64,000 nucleotides of DNA from Proteles cristata cristata (Eukaryota > Chordata > Mammalia > Carnivora > Hyaenidae). The notes under the pieces are model-generated. The model was not told where the DNA came from. It worked only from the letters and a program-made list of their open reading frames with translations, and did not search any database. This document shows positions 53,550-64,000 of the stretch, in pieces. The stretch is from contig JAESUZ010002394.1 in NCBI GenBank assembly GCA_017311185.1, positions 310,001-374,000 on the forward strand, in the 5' to 3' direction. Numbering within the stretch: position 1 is the stretch's first letter; each line of letters begins with the position of its first letter. The position numbers were made by a program, and so were the translations under genes.

Positions 53550-54918
53550 AATTCTTGACTTCTCAGACAACAGAATGTCTTCTGTCAAAAATCTCTACTA
53601 TGGCCTATATCTAGTATCTTCCTATGGCCCACATGCTGCATTGGTAGGCCATTAAGATGCTTTCTTGGAGATACTTTATACAATAGCCTATTTAGCCAAA
53701 CTAAACTGGAGAGAGCTTTTTATCTTCTCTTATATTACTATACCAGAACTTGTATAGTTCTGATAAGGAGGTATCAAGAGGTTTTAAGAAATGGCCACAT
53801 TTCAGCTGCATAAGCATCTGCAGGTCCTGGACCCATCTGAACTGTTAGCTGGTTTATATTAAGATTACAGTAACATTAGCTCACACATACTTTGATTAGA
53901 AAGGGTGACCAAATCACAGTTGGTCTTAAATAACTGAACATTTTAGAAGCTCTTGAACTTTTTTCCTTCAGATTTCATTAGTTTCTAAGGTACTTAATGT
54001 TGGGGACAGTATTTAAAAATAGTTAACAAATCTTTTAAACACTGATTATTCAAATAAATGCAACTATCTTATATTAAACCAATCTGCTTAGCTGGAAATA
54101 CTAGATTCCTTTCATTTTGCCATTTCTTGATCCTATAGTTTCAAATATAGTTTGTAGCTTTTTAAAAATATGCCTTGTGATCACTAACATGGATTTAAAC
54201 AGGATTTCTTATCAAGGAACAAATTAAAGGGGGACAAAATAAGATCCAACTTTTCATCCATTCTTTATACAAAGTTAACATGAATGTGTATTTTCAGAAA
54301 GCTGGGTATAACAGCCAAGATTGAATTGGATACCAATGCCAAGAATATGGCTGTTATAATTTGGATACTGTAGTTGTGGATTTCCAGTGTCAAATTCTCA
54401 GGTTGTATCAGAGGGCTGGAAGCGTTTCAAGAGATACTGACCTTCCAACTACATTTTTCATTGAAGTGTAAGCTCCTTACAATACAATACCAAACCTCTC
54501 TTTTCCCCCTCACTGGAGCACAGTCCACTGAAACCTAGTTTGCTAAATACTTTTATCCTCCTAGGATGTGGCCATCCAATAGCTATGGTAGCTTCCAAAT
54601 GCCACCCATCCACTTCTGTTCTTTGAGAACACATACATTCTAAGTGCCCAGACTCATGAAGCACCTTGACCCAGTAAGAATTTAACAGAAAATCAATACC
54701 CAACTCTAGCTAAGCTCACTTCTGGAGCTTGATAACTGAATTTCTAGATAATCTCTCAAATACATATAGAAAGATACACCCAAGGAAAACAAGGAAAGCT
54801 CTAAAACTTTATCCAAGATAGTGCTACAAACTATGTCTCTACAATGACAAATACCCAGTATCTACGCAGATGTTCCTTCTGATACCCTAAACCTCACAGT
54901 TTATTCGGTGACCTAGAC
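53550..54918. other. Intergenic, nothing recognised
   Basis: AT-rich sequence between the gene ends without a supported gene. Confidence 0.4.
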
Positions 54919-55125
54919 CAGGGGTCAACAAACTAGGGCTGAGAGCCAAATCCGGCTCACTCCTTCCTGTTTTTTAAAAAATTTTATGGAGAAATAGCCA
55001 CACCCACTCAGTTGCATATCATGTGTGCCTACATTGGCAGAGTGGCTGCAACAGACGCCATATGACCTAACGGGCCTATTTACTAACTGGCAGGCACTTC
55101 AAGGAAGAAAATTTACTGACCCCTG
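54919..55125. mobile_element. hAT-type non-autonomous transposon
   Basis: Inverted ends CAGGGGTCA and TGACCCCTG, with near-matching 8-bp flanks ACCTAGAC and ATCTAGAT, the hAT target-duplication size. Confidence 0.75.
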
Positions 55126-57060
55126 ATCTAGATGGGTACCCCACTTTAGCCATCAATTCTAAAGTCACACCCTAGACCCTGTCAGCACCAGTAGTAAACC
55201 CCCCTCATAATCTCAACTTCAAGCATCCTACTGTCCAATATCTCAGCACCAAAGTCTTCCTCTAGTCCCCAGCTCCAACCACTTTCCAACTCCACCACAA
55301 CCTACAATTCACCGATCTAACAGCCTTTTTCACTGTTTGCTTCATATTCTTACTTCTCTCTTCAATCTGCTCTTATATTCCACTCTCCATCATATTCACT
55401 CCGACATCTACTCCACTGCCCCTCTTTCCTTTAGTTGTACTTATGTTAAAAACTTAAGCCTGATAAAAAGCTGCCTACTCCTACTTCTGCTCAGTATCAG
55501 GAGGTTGGGGGAAAAATACAACCATGACAACTGGCCTCCTTTTAACCTCAGGTTGGTCAGGCTCTTGCCCATTGATCCTACTACTTTCACATCTTCTCTC
55601 AAACACATAACACCTCCCAGCCCTCAGTTTACTTCATTGAGAAAAAACAAGGAAACTTCCACCAAATCTCACCACACTACCAACTGCCCAATATACTCTG
55701 CCTTTTCCACATTGTTACGAATGGTGCTCAATGTCCCCACTATGTGCCCAAGACGATATCCCCTCTTGCCTACTCAAGGACCTCTCATTATTTTTCTCCC
55801 AAACATTTCCATCAACAACAAAAGCTATTATCTCCTGCATCTTAAAACACCCTTTATCACACATTCTGTTTCTGAAAAGCTCCCTAAGAATTGGGAGTAG
55901 CTGCCTTTAAATGCTTTCAATCTCTGTTAAACCCATTCCCATCAGACTATTGCCTGATCTCACTGAACCTGCTTTGGTCAAAGTTATCCATTATCTCTAC
56001 ACTGGGCAATTTTCAGTCCCCATTTACTTCACTGATCAGCAACAACTGAAAAGTTGACCCTCCTTGAAACTATTACTCACCTGCCTTAGGGGGAACACCT
56101 TTCTCTTAAAGGCACCACTCTTCACCCTACCTCACTGGCTGGCTCCCTCTTGTGGCCTCTCATCTCCTCAAATCTAACTATACATGGATTTCAATGCTCA
56201 GTCCCTCTCTGGCCACTTAATTCCATGGTGATCTCATTCTGACTCAGGATGACGATACCTCCCATATTTTTTAGGTCTCTCAGGCTGGATCTTTCTTCTT
56301 GAACTTGAGTCTCATATATACAACTGCCTATTTTGAAAAGACTTCTTAAAATTTAATGTCTAAAACCGAAATTCCTTACAAGTCGAATCTATTCTTCCTG
56401 AAGTCCTTCACAATCCAGTCAGTGGCCATTCTTCTGTAGTTACTCAGGCCAAAAACCTTGGAGACATCCTTTACTCCTCATGTAGCACTCCACATTCAAT
56501 CCGTTAGCAAATCCTGTCTAGGCCAACCTCCAAAATGTCTAAAACCCAGCCACTTCCTTGACCTCTACCAGTTCCAGTCAGGTTCAACCCTCTATGGTAT
56601 CTTACCTTGATTATTCCAAGAGCCTTCTAATTGGTCTTCCTACCCCTTCCCACCCTATCCAATGTAGTCTAACCCCAACAAAGCAGCCAGAGATCATGTC
56701 ACTTTTCTGCCTCACTGGCTTCCCATTTTATCCCAAATAAAATTCACATCCCTACATCCCCAACCTCTTTCCTCATCTTCCACACCACTCCCCACTCCAG
56801 CCAGTGACTTAGTTGGTATTACCTGTAATTGTCAGGCAAACCCTACCTCAGGATGTTTGCGTACACTATTTGTTCTTCTTGGAACATTCTTCTTACAGAT
56901 AACTGTATCATCCTTCACTTTCTTTAGGATTCTGCTCAAATGTCACCTTATCCCTGAGGCCTTCTTTCATCATCCTTTATTAAAATAGCATCCTCCCCAT
57001 TACTTTTCTCCATTAGACTGGGAATTTTTGCCTGATTTACATATGCCTAAAATAGTGTGT
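55126..57060 (+). repeat. Old LINE2-like remnant, pyrimidine-rich strand
   Basis: The right part (about 56,400-57,000) has L2-type text: GCCTCACTGGCTTCCCATTT, then GGAACATTCTTCTTACAG, then CTGCTCAAATGTCACCTTAT. The left part (55,126-56,400) is strongly C/T/A-rich and G-poor and includes a 187-codon open frame (55,337-55,900) with no known domain; probably the same or a neighbouring old repeat. Confidence 0.5.
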
Positions 57061-57213
57061 GACACATAGAAATAAAAAAAAAAAAATTGCTGACTTGTGG
57101 TATTTATCAACATAAGATATACCATATATGTTTCTTCCCCTGATGGAATGTAAGCTTCAATGAATGACAGCACAGCATCTATCTACAGTAAGTACTTGAA
57201 AAAGGGGAGGGGA

Positions 57214-57420
57214 GTACCCCTGGGTGGCTCAGTTTGTTAAGCATCTGACTTCAGCTCAGGTCATGATCTCAGGGTTTGTGAGTTCAAGTCCCGTGTCAGG
57301 CTCTGTGCTGACAGCTCAGAGCCTGAAGCCTGCTTCAGAGTCTGTGTCTCCCTCTTTCTCTACCCCTTTCCACTGGGGCTCTGTCCCTCTCCTTCTCAAA
57401 AATAAACATTAAAAAAAAAA
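57214..57420 (+). mobile_element. SINE, felid CAN type
   Basis: Head ACCCCTGGGTGGCTCAGTTT, A10 tail. The last SINE before the repeat-free CLCN3 end. Confidence 0.86.
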
Positions 57421-57924
57421 GTAGTGATCAAACTAAATGAATGAAAAAAAATCTATCCTGGGCTTTTTAGTAAGTGTTTTACTTTTTAGTAAGAGTTTCA
57501 TAGTAGACTACTGAAATCTTTTAGGAATTCAAAGGTTACCACCTCCTTTCAGGCAGTTCTATTAGCAAATTTACAGAGTAATACCTTAAAAACATGTAAA
57601 TCATTCACGTTTTATCTTCATGCTAACAGCATAATTTTTCCTTTTGAAAGTAAACTGAAGTGAAATCTTTTGGTAAACCTGCGACTTCTCGCTGACAGAT
57701 GGAGGCTCTATCCTATTGCTGGCAGTATGTACATCCTGCTAGTCAACCCAGAGTCTATTCTCCCATCGCTCCTTGCCTGCAAAGTAGGGGCTTTGTAACC
57801 TGAGTGACACATCTTATTCACCACCCCTTGGAGGCTGCATGCCCCAGGCTTATTGGCCTGCACTGCATAGAGCAGCAGTAAAGCGGGAGGATTGTTAGAG
57901 ATATAATTAAAGGCCAAACCACAC
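57421..57924. other. Flank downstream of CLCN3
   Basis: No gene seen. Contains the GT-rich element expected just past the CLCN3 cleavage site at its right edge. Confidence 0.4.
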
Positions 57925-60692
57925 ATTGTCGTATAGATTTTAATAGTTTTCTGATTAACTCATCACAGTAATCATTTTTACTGTAATGATATGCAGCTTT
58001 ACTACACTAGTATAAATAAAAACAGATAAATACAGCTCTAGGCAACATCACAGATTAACAAACTAAGCATTCTTCATGAACCAAAACTGAAAACAATTAT
58101 TAATAAGAGATGCTGACACCCTTGCCCATTCTCATCATACCTTCTGAAAAAGGGTACTCCAATAAGGCGCTCCACTGATTATATTGGTCAATTAATTTGC
58201 CAATTAGCCAGGCACATATATTTCATGGTCTCTACTATTTCATCATTTGGTTGAAAAGCAGACACACCTCAATATATCAAAAAGAAAAGTGGAACAGATA
58301 GTATTACCAAAGAAAACCACTGAATGCATTAAAGATAAAACACTTTTCCTGTATTTTAGTGGTAAGACATGTCAAGGGATAGAAATATACCAAGAAGAAA
58401 ATTAATATCCACCTTGAATATCCACCCTGAAATGTCAGTCTGTGAAGCAGGATGGGCAATGAAAGAAATCAAAAAGGAAACACGGAAAATCAAATCCATG
58501 TGAAGTCTGATGTTATGAAGCTATCTGCAAAGAAACTGGTTTCTCCTTTGAAAACACAGAACTCAAGAGAAGCTATTCAATAGCCAACGCTGAGGAGTTC
58601 AGACTGCAGATACACTTAGGACAAGATACAGGAGTATCATTTAGAAAAGATTTTACTCTGGATGGCCAAATGAAGGGATCATTAAGAAAGCTTGAAGTCT
58701 GCCAAAAGAAGGAAGTAAACTAAGATTCAAAATACTAATTTTAGGCAGATAGCAAAACTAAGAATGTTCCATGAAATTCCTAAAATGTTGCTCAACTTTC
58801 AACTGTCATTCTATTATGGCTTCATGATCTAATAGAGCTTCAAAATCTTATAGAGACATTATTTTTAAGAACTAGGAAGTGAAGAATTACTTCCAAAATA
58901 AAAACGGCTCATTGCCAGTTATGCTTCAGAAAATGTCTGTCTGCAAAAATTCATTTCCTACCAAAAATGCATAAGCACAGAATATTTAGGACAGTCCTTC
59001 ATGTAAACAGCCTTTGCTGATAGTGAATTAAGCCCATGATTAAGACAGACATTTCCAAAAACAAAATTCCAAACGTACCCCAGTACATTTTCAATTCATC
59101 CTTCAGAACTCTGCACTGTGGATATTCAACACAATACTCGAACACTGATGGATGTGATATACTCAAAGACTTAAAGGTTATGTTCATATTAAAATTTTAA
59201 CTACTAGCTTTGCAACAATCTTCAATGTTTTTTAAAAAAATGGTTAATACTATTTAACTTTTGGTTTTAATCTGCAAAGTGATTTGTCTATGTTTTAACT
59301 TTCTAGCTAATGAGTCAAAATGTATAGAGGTCAGAAGATGTAATCCAGAGGATGGCAGTGGAAGATCAGAAAAAGGTTTATGTACACACCGAATCACAGA
59401 CAAATAACCACAACCTCTTTTTAAACCCTTGTTCCCATTGTAAACTTTGTTCATATCTCCATATTTGTAAGTCTGAATTAGTCTATAAAAATCACATTAA
59501 AAAGGTAAAGTTATTTAAGCGCGATATTAACTGATCTGTATTTTATAAATTTTAATCCATAAAAATATAAATAAGAATGGTAAATTTTTAAGAAAAGAAA
59601 TATACATTTAGTGCAAGTTATGAATTACATTTCTTCTTCAGTGTCAGCAATAAGATAGCTTGAGAAAAGAAAAAAAAAATGATCTAATTTCAAGGAAAAA
59701 AAATTCCAGTGTTTAAACATGCAATTAATTCATTACAGCTAAACAGAATACTTCCTTCTCTTCACTGTCAAAGCAGCAGCATTTTGTTTCCTTATGCTGA
59801 ACAGTACTTGTATATTATAGTAATTTTAGAATAGAAAATTTGCATAAGACCAGGTCACATTATCCATAAAGTCAGAGAGGAAAAAAAAAACAAAAAGAAA
59901 ACTCTGTTTATCATTAACAAGTCAAGTATCATTGTTGTTGATTCTGAACCACAATGCACACAAGCTGAGAGCTTTTGTTCAAGCTTCATTCGAGATTTTA
60001 CCTGTTTGATTAGCCTTTGTTGTGGTACATGGGACAGCTCCAACCATTCAGCGATGGTACAAACTACATGGTTAATGGCACAAGAAACACTCCCTTCTTG
60101 TGATGAAACTTCAGTAAAATCACAGTACATCTCAATATGAGAAAGGACTGTTTCAAAAGGGTACACCAATTTAAAGAGACTTTGTTACAGCTCAAGAGAG
60201 AAAAAAAAAGAGAGGGAGATGGAGGGGGGTGGGAGAGAGAAATAAAAGCTCTTCTGGAATGTAGAAAGATAATGCTTAACTATAGAAGTCATGAATTAAA
60301 CAGAACAGTTTTGATACAAAAGGGCAAGACCCTGCAGTCTTATAGATGGCTCAATTCAAATAATCCCTCCAGAATAGGGACTGATAATGCGTCTTTGCAA
60401 TGTTGGAGTAACCGGCCAGGTGCTCCAGGACTGGGGCGTCCTCTCCGTTGAGGCTCAAGCCTGCACTATCACAGCATGTCCTCGGCTGAATGCATCCAGT
60501 GCAGAACCACAGGAGATGATTTGCTGCTCTCGGTTAGATGGGGAAATATCTCCTTCTCTCTCTCCTTTCCCTCCCCAAACAACTCCTCCATGCCACCAGC
60601 ATTATTTGCAAACCATGTTGCAAAAGTCTGGGCTTTTGTATTTCTTTTTTTTTTTTTTTTAAGGAGAAAAAAAAGTAGACGACTCCCTCAGG
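57925..60692 (-). other. CLCN3: CLCN3 3'UTR (inferred)
   Basis: Some 2.7 kb of AT-rich sequence downstream of both CLCN3 stops. It lacks SINE or L1 insertions, unlike nearly every other stretch of this length in the window, as expected for constrained mRNA sequence. The end is inferred from the poly(A) signal near 57,940. Confidence 0.6.
57939..57944 (-). terminator. CLCN3: Candidate CLCN3 poly(A) signal ATTAAA
   Basis: On the - strand ATTAAA is followed about 15-25 bases later by a GT-rich run (TGTGTGGTTTGG at about 57,914-57,925), the usual layout of a cleavage site. Other ATTAAA copies occur inside the UTR (for example near 59,540), so earlier ends are possible. Confidence 0.5.
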
Positions 60693-62647
60693 TTAAAGAG
60701 TTGTGCTATTCAACAAATGAACTTCCTCTTCTGTTTCCTCTCTCTCCTCATCTATAGGATTCAGTTGAACATTATTGAAGCGGGGTCTTGGTTTGCCGTC
60801 TGGGCCATATGACGGAGGATATCTTTTTTTGTTATAATGCCAAGGAGGCGCCTGAAAGGAATAAACAGAAGAGTGCTATTTAAATAAAAGAGAAAAGAAA
60901 AGAAGAGCTAAATCTATAGCTAACCCTTTTTGTTGACAGGAAAAGAGCAAAGCAAGCACCGTGATTTTGTATTTTCAGAAAGTATTTTTTGGTAAAGATA
61001 ATTAGCCGGCAACCACCCTTTGATATGAAAGTATTATGGTCACTAATAATACAATGTCCTTTCCACTGAGACTCTGAGGACTGCATGCCTCACTGAAGTA
61101 GAGGTGTTTTGATTAATGTATGCCAACAAAAAAGTAACCAAAAAATGGGAGAATGTATAAAATAAGGAATGACACTGATCCCGTCTGAGAAGGAAAATTC
61201 ATCCCCATGACATCAAGAAAGCAGTAAAATGTCTGATGACCAAATCTCCTCAATATTCCACGGTTTTAAAACCAAACTTAACCAACTTCAAAAAATAATG
61301 TAAAGATTGCCCAGTTGTATGCAGAATCTTCATGAAAGCACATACAATTGAGATAAAATGCATATAAAACTGGTTAAAGAACTCCAATCCCAAACTTCAG
61401 AGCCCCAAAAATTGTAAGACAACCCAAGTTTCTAGTACACACATCAATGTTTTCCTCTTTTGATTTTGGCCAAAAAAGTTAAGATACAGTGCTTTTATGA
61501 AAGTCTTGATTGTTAATGCTCACATTAAAAGATAGGTGAAAAATCAAAAAGCAGTCCTAAAAGATTATTATAGATGAAGCAGAAAGCAGAATGAAAGAGT
61601 AGCTACTTATTATTCTGGTTAGTAGTTTTTTAAAAAGGATGCATGAAACACTTGTGAAATATTAGCATACAACAGGAATACATAATCAGTTGTGTACTTA
61701 AGCAAACTGGGACAGGTTTTGTATAGGTATGACAATTGCAGGGCAAAATAATTTCAGGCATTAATTGCTAAAGCCAGACGATTTTTTAGGTTATGTGATT
61801 AAGATAAATTCAAAATTTATCTTTAGTCATGAAACCACTAGGACATAAAACCGGTTAAAACAAATGCATTTGACCTCAAGAGCTGCTCACGGTATTCTGG
61901 AAACATCATACAAAAGGGGCACACACATAATCTAGGTACAGGTTAATAATGAAATGGCAGGACACACATTCTGGACTGTGAAGGGATGCAAGGTGTAGCA
62001 GAAGAAGAATTAATGCCAAGATCACAAATATATACAACATTACACTCTACTTGGTGTGCCCATAAAAAATCCGTTTAACATTCAGCAATTGTAACATTGC
62101 TTAGCTCCATTAACAATCATTTAAGAGCTTAGATTTACCACGAGACTACCACAAGATTAGGAAACATAAAAAAAGAAAAAGGGTTTGGTGGATTTGGTGG
62201 GGCAGACATTTTTAACCAGTCAGGCATCCTCTGAGACCGGTGTATCTGCTAATGTAGACAGACTTGTGTTTACTTTAAGAATGTCCAGTGATATTTACTC
62301 ATTTAACTACCAAACTGTTTAGAGAGTTCTTAAATTGCAACCAATGATTCTAATGAGAGATGGTAACTTTTGCTTACTTCCTGTGAATAGAATTTTACAA
62401 GTATCTAAATTCATCTTACAAACATAGTTTATGAGATAGAACTGTAATTGGCAGCCTGTAGGATTTTTGTATTTAGCAGATATCTGGGAAAGAGAGAACT
62501 GAACAGTTCACAAGTTTCATGCCTCCTGACTTCTAAGGTGTCTAATGAGGAGATCTGATATATCTAATCACCAAGGGCTCGACGTGCTGCTTTAGTTGCT
62601 CGAGATGCTCTAATATGTTCTTCTTTGTGATGATCCCCAAGACAATC
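60693..62647 (-). CDS. CLCN3: CLCN3 C-terminal exons, isoform with cassette (ClC-3B type), 5' partial
   Basis: C-terminus of the endosomal 2Cl-/H+ exchanger ClC-3, - strand, join 62572-62647 with 60693-60851; upstream exons lie beyond the right edge. The 76-bp cassette encodes the end of CBS domain 2 ([14 protein letters not shown], then [10 protein letters not shown]). It joins in phase to the terminal exon, read as [16 protein letters not shown] through an acidic stretch to NSTTL and a TAA stop at 60,693-60,695. The last residues (TTL) fit a class I PDZ ligand; the known ClC-3B isoform binds PDZ proteins and locates toward Golgi. Acceptors are TGTTTCAG and CCTTTCAG; the cassette donor TTG|GTGATT is weak at +5, fitting regulated inclusion. 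The gene is convergent with HPF1, as in human. Confidence 0.93.
60761..60851 (-). CDS. CLCN3: CLCN3 terminal exon, isoform without cassette (ClC-3A type)
   Basis: The same terminal exon read one frame over when the 76-bp cassette is skipped. After one carried-over base it encodes [17 protein letters not shown] and ends ASIMFN with TGA at 60,761-60,763. This is the ancestral CLC end, shared in form with ClC-4 and ClC-5 (known), and closes CBS domain 2. Since 76 = 3x25+1, inclusion or skipping decides the frame. All 91 bases of this reading are also coding in the other isoform. Confidence 0.92.
60852..62571 (-). other. CLCN3: CLCN3 last intron (between cassette and terminal exon)
   Basis: 1,720 bp, GT-AG, AT-rich, without recognisable SINE or L1. 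Likely to hold elements that control cassette use, but none can be named from the sequence. Confidence 0.75.
62572..62647 (-). CDS. CLCN3: CLCN3 76-bp frame-switching cassette exon
   Basis: 25 codons plus one base, bounded by TGTTTCAG and GTGATT. Its first 14 residues repeat the CBS2-end motif also encoded by the terminal exon, with codon differences almost all synonymous, so it looks like an old duplicate of that exon. If the weak donor is not used, reading runs nine codons into the intron to a TAG. Confidence 0.92.
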
Positions 62648-64000
62648 CTGAAACAGATCATGTTATGCTAATAACTGTGAGAAATCAAAGTAAAAAAGGT
62701 TCCGATCACAATGATAAAGAATGAGAGAAAAAATAAAAACATGAACCATAAGAATGCTTTTAATGAACTTTAGAAAAATAAAAACAAAAATGATTTGAAA
62801 TCCCAGGTCCCATTTGCATAAATTCTATTGAGTTTCATAAGAGACATGATACTATTTTTAGATGTTGGTGGGTTGTTTTCCTTTTTAAATTAAAAAGCAA
62901 CACTATAAAAGTTCACAATGAAGATGACTATAAAGAAAAGTAAAAAAGGAACAAGATTAATACACAGCTATAAACCTCTAAAATTTAGTTTCATTTTCAG
63001 TGTTCCTTCTTTAGGGGGAAAGTATTTTTCTAATTGCTAAAAAGTCACAGTGCAGCAGCTATTATTTGGATCTACCTCAGCAGTGCAAAGGTAGAGCCTT
63101 GGACTTAATTGCCTATGAAGAGACTAAGAAATCCCTCGGATCTTACTATTATTTCAGATTAAAATTAAAGGCAATGTGCACCTCAACAAATAATGCCAAC
63201 CACTATAAACAACCCCCCATTTTCAGGACCCGCTGAAAGTCACTTCTTAAAATAAACTAGTAAGATGTGTTTATGACTAGGGGTCAAAATGACTTTTACA
63301 TTATGCATTTCATGTTATTATTTCTCAGTTAACCTATCAACCAAAATGATGGACATAAATTCTCACAAGGATACTTGAGAATAATTAGATTTATTAGGAC
63401 AAAATCCTGGTTACTGGATTTATAGTGGAAGCCAATGAATTCTACTACAATATATGACAGTATAGATAATGAATGTCAAAAACCTTAGAAAGCTTTAATC
63501 ATGAAATTCTAGAAGCCCATCCAGAATGCCCTTCAGGGTAACTGGACAGTTCCCTGGTGATCTAGTTAAGTCAACATTACTATTCAACTGCCTTTGAACA
63601 TTCTGACTTCTTAAAGAATGTCACCAGGGGATTTCACTTAGGGAAAGCAGTCTGGGACTACAGATATGTCAGTTATAAAACAGTTATTAAGGATGATGCC
63701 TGGGTGTGGGGTGGGGAAGCAGGAAGAGCAGAGATTGGGAAAGGCAGAAATAAGATTTTCTGCTAATGTTTTCTCATTATTTAAAATAATGTACTGATCC
63801 TTAAGACAAAGATAAATTGCAAAGTTCTCCAAGCATGAGAACAAATTCTCCCTCCAAAAAGGCTTAGAAAATGCACTCATGAAATAAAAAATTGCATACA
63901 TGAAAGAAGTACTTAACTCACTCCATAGATGTTCTTCTCTAAGTGTGTGAAGGAAACATAAGACACAAAAAAAATCAATTCACTTTATAGTTGGAGTCAA
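62648..64000 (-). other. CLCN3: CLCN3 intron upstream of the cassette (partial)
   Basis: Repeat-poor AT-rich sequence running off the right edge. No further ClC-3 coding exon was found on the - strand here. Confidence 0.65.

Noticed and set aside
55337..55900. 187-codon + frame
   Set aside because: Low-complexity, G-poor composition explains the lack of stops; no domain or splice context is seen and it adjoins LINE2-like sequence.
60387..60757. + strand frames of 91-93 codons over the CLCN3 terminal exon region
   Set aside because: They are antisense shadows over the CLCN3 3'UTR and terminal exon, ending in a T-rich run.

Overview
This is a stretch of vertebrate nuclear DNA from a feliform carnivore, most likely a cat-family genome. 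The diagnostic signal is about 39 copies of a tRNA-derived CAN-type SINE whose heads read GGGGCGCCTGGGTGGCTCAG and whose CT-rich tails end in A-rich runs (the felid SINEC_F type), alongside carnivore L1 3' ends. Nothing bacterial, plasmid-like or CRISPR-like is present.

Layout. Positions 1-21,700 are intergenic and dense in retroelements: two related LTR families, an old MaLR-like element broken up by later insertions, and a Tigger1 DNA transposon split by a 10.2-kb class I endogenous retrovirus (9,439-19,624), which itself received an L1 and two SINEs. A CpG island at about 21,725-22,480 is the promoter of HPF1 (histone PARylation factor 1, + strand). All eight coding exons can be joined with GT-AG junctions into a 346-codon protein; the catalytic Glu284 is encoded at 49,657-49,659. 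HPF1 introns (22,087-51,851) are full of SINEs, LINE pieces, MIRs and DNA transposon fossils. The HPF1 poly(A) signal is at 52,065-52,070.

From 52,090 to 57,925 is a short intergenic gap. From about 57,925 to the right edge lies the 3' end of CLCN3 (endosomal Cl-/H+ exchanger ClC-3) on the - strand, convergent with HPF1. It has a long 3'UTR, a terminal coding exon (60,693-60,851) and a 76-bp cassette exon (62,572-62,647). The terminal exon is read in two different frames depending on whether the cassette is included. The two exons encode near-identical versions of the same CBS-domain end, so this is an exon duplication combined with overprinting, the most striking biology in the window.

HPF1 (nuclear, PARP1/2 cofactor for serine ADP-ribosylation) and CLCN3 (endolysosomal ion transport) share no pathway; they are simply tail-to-tail neighbours, as on human 4q33. 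Repeat family names come from recognising consensus-like sequence by eye, so their edges are good to roughly 5-30 bp.
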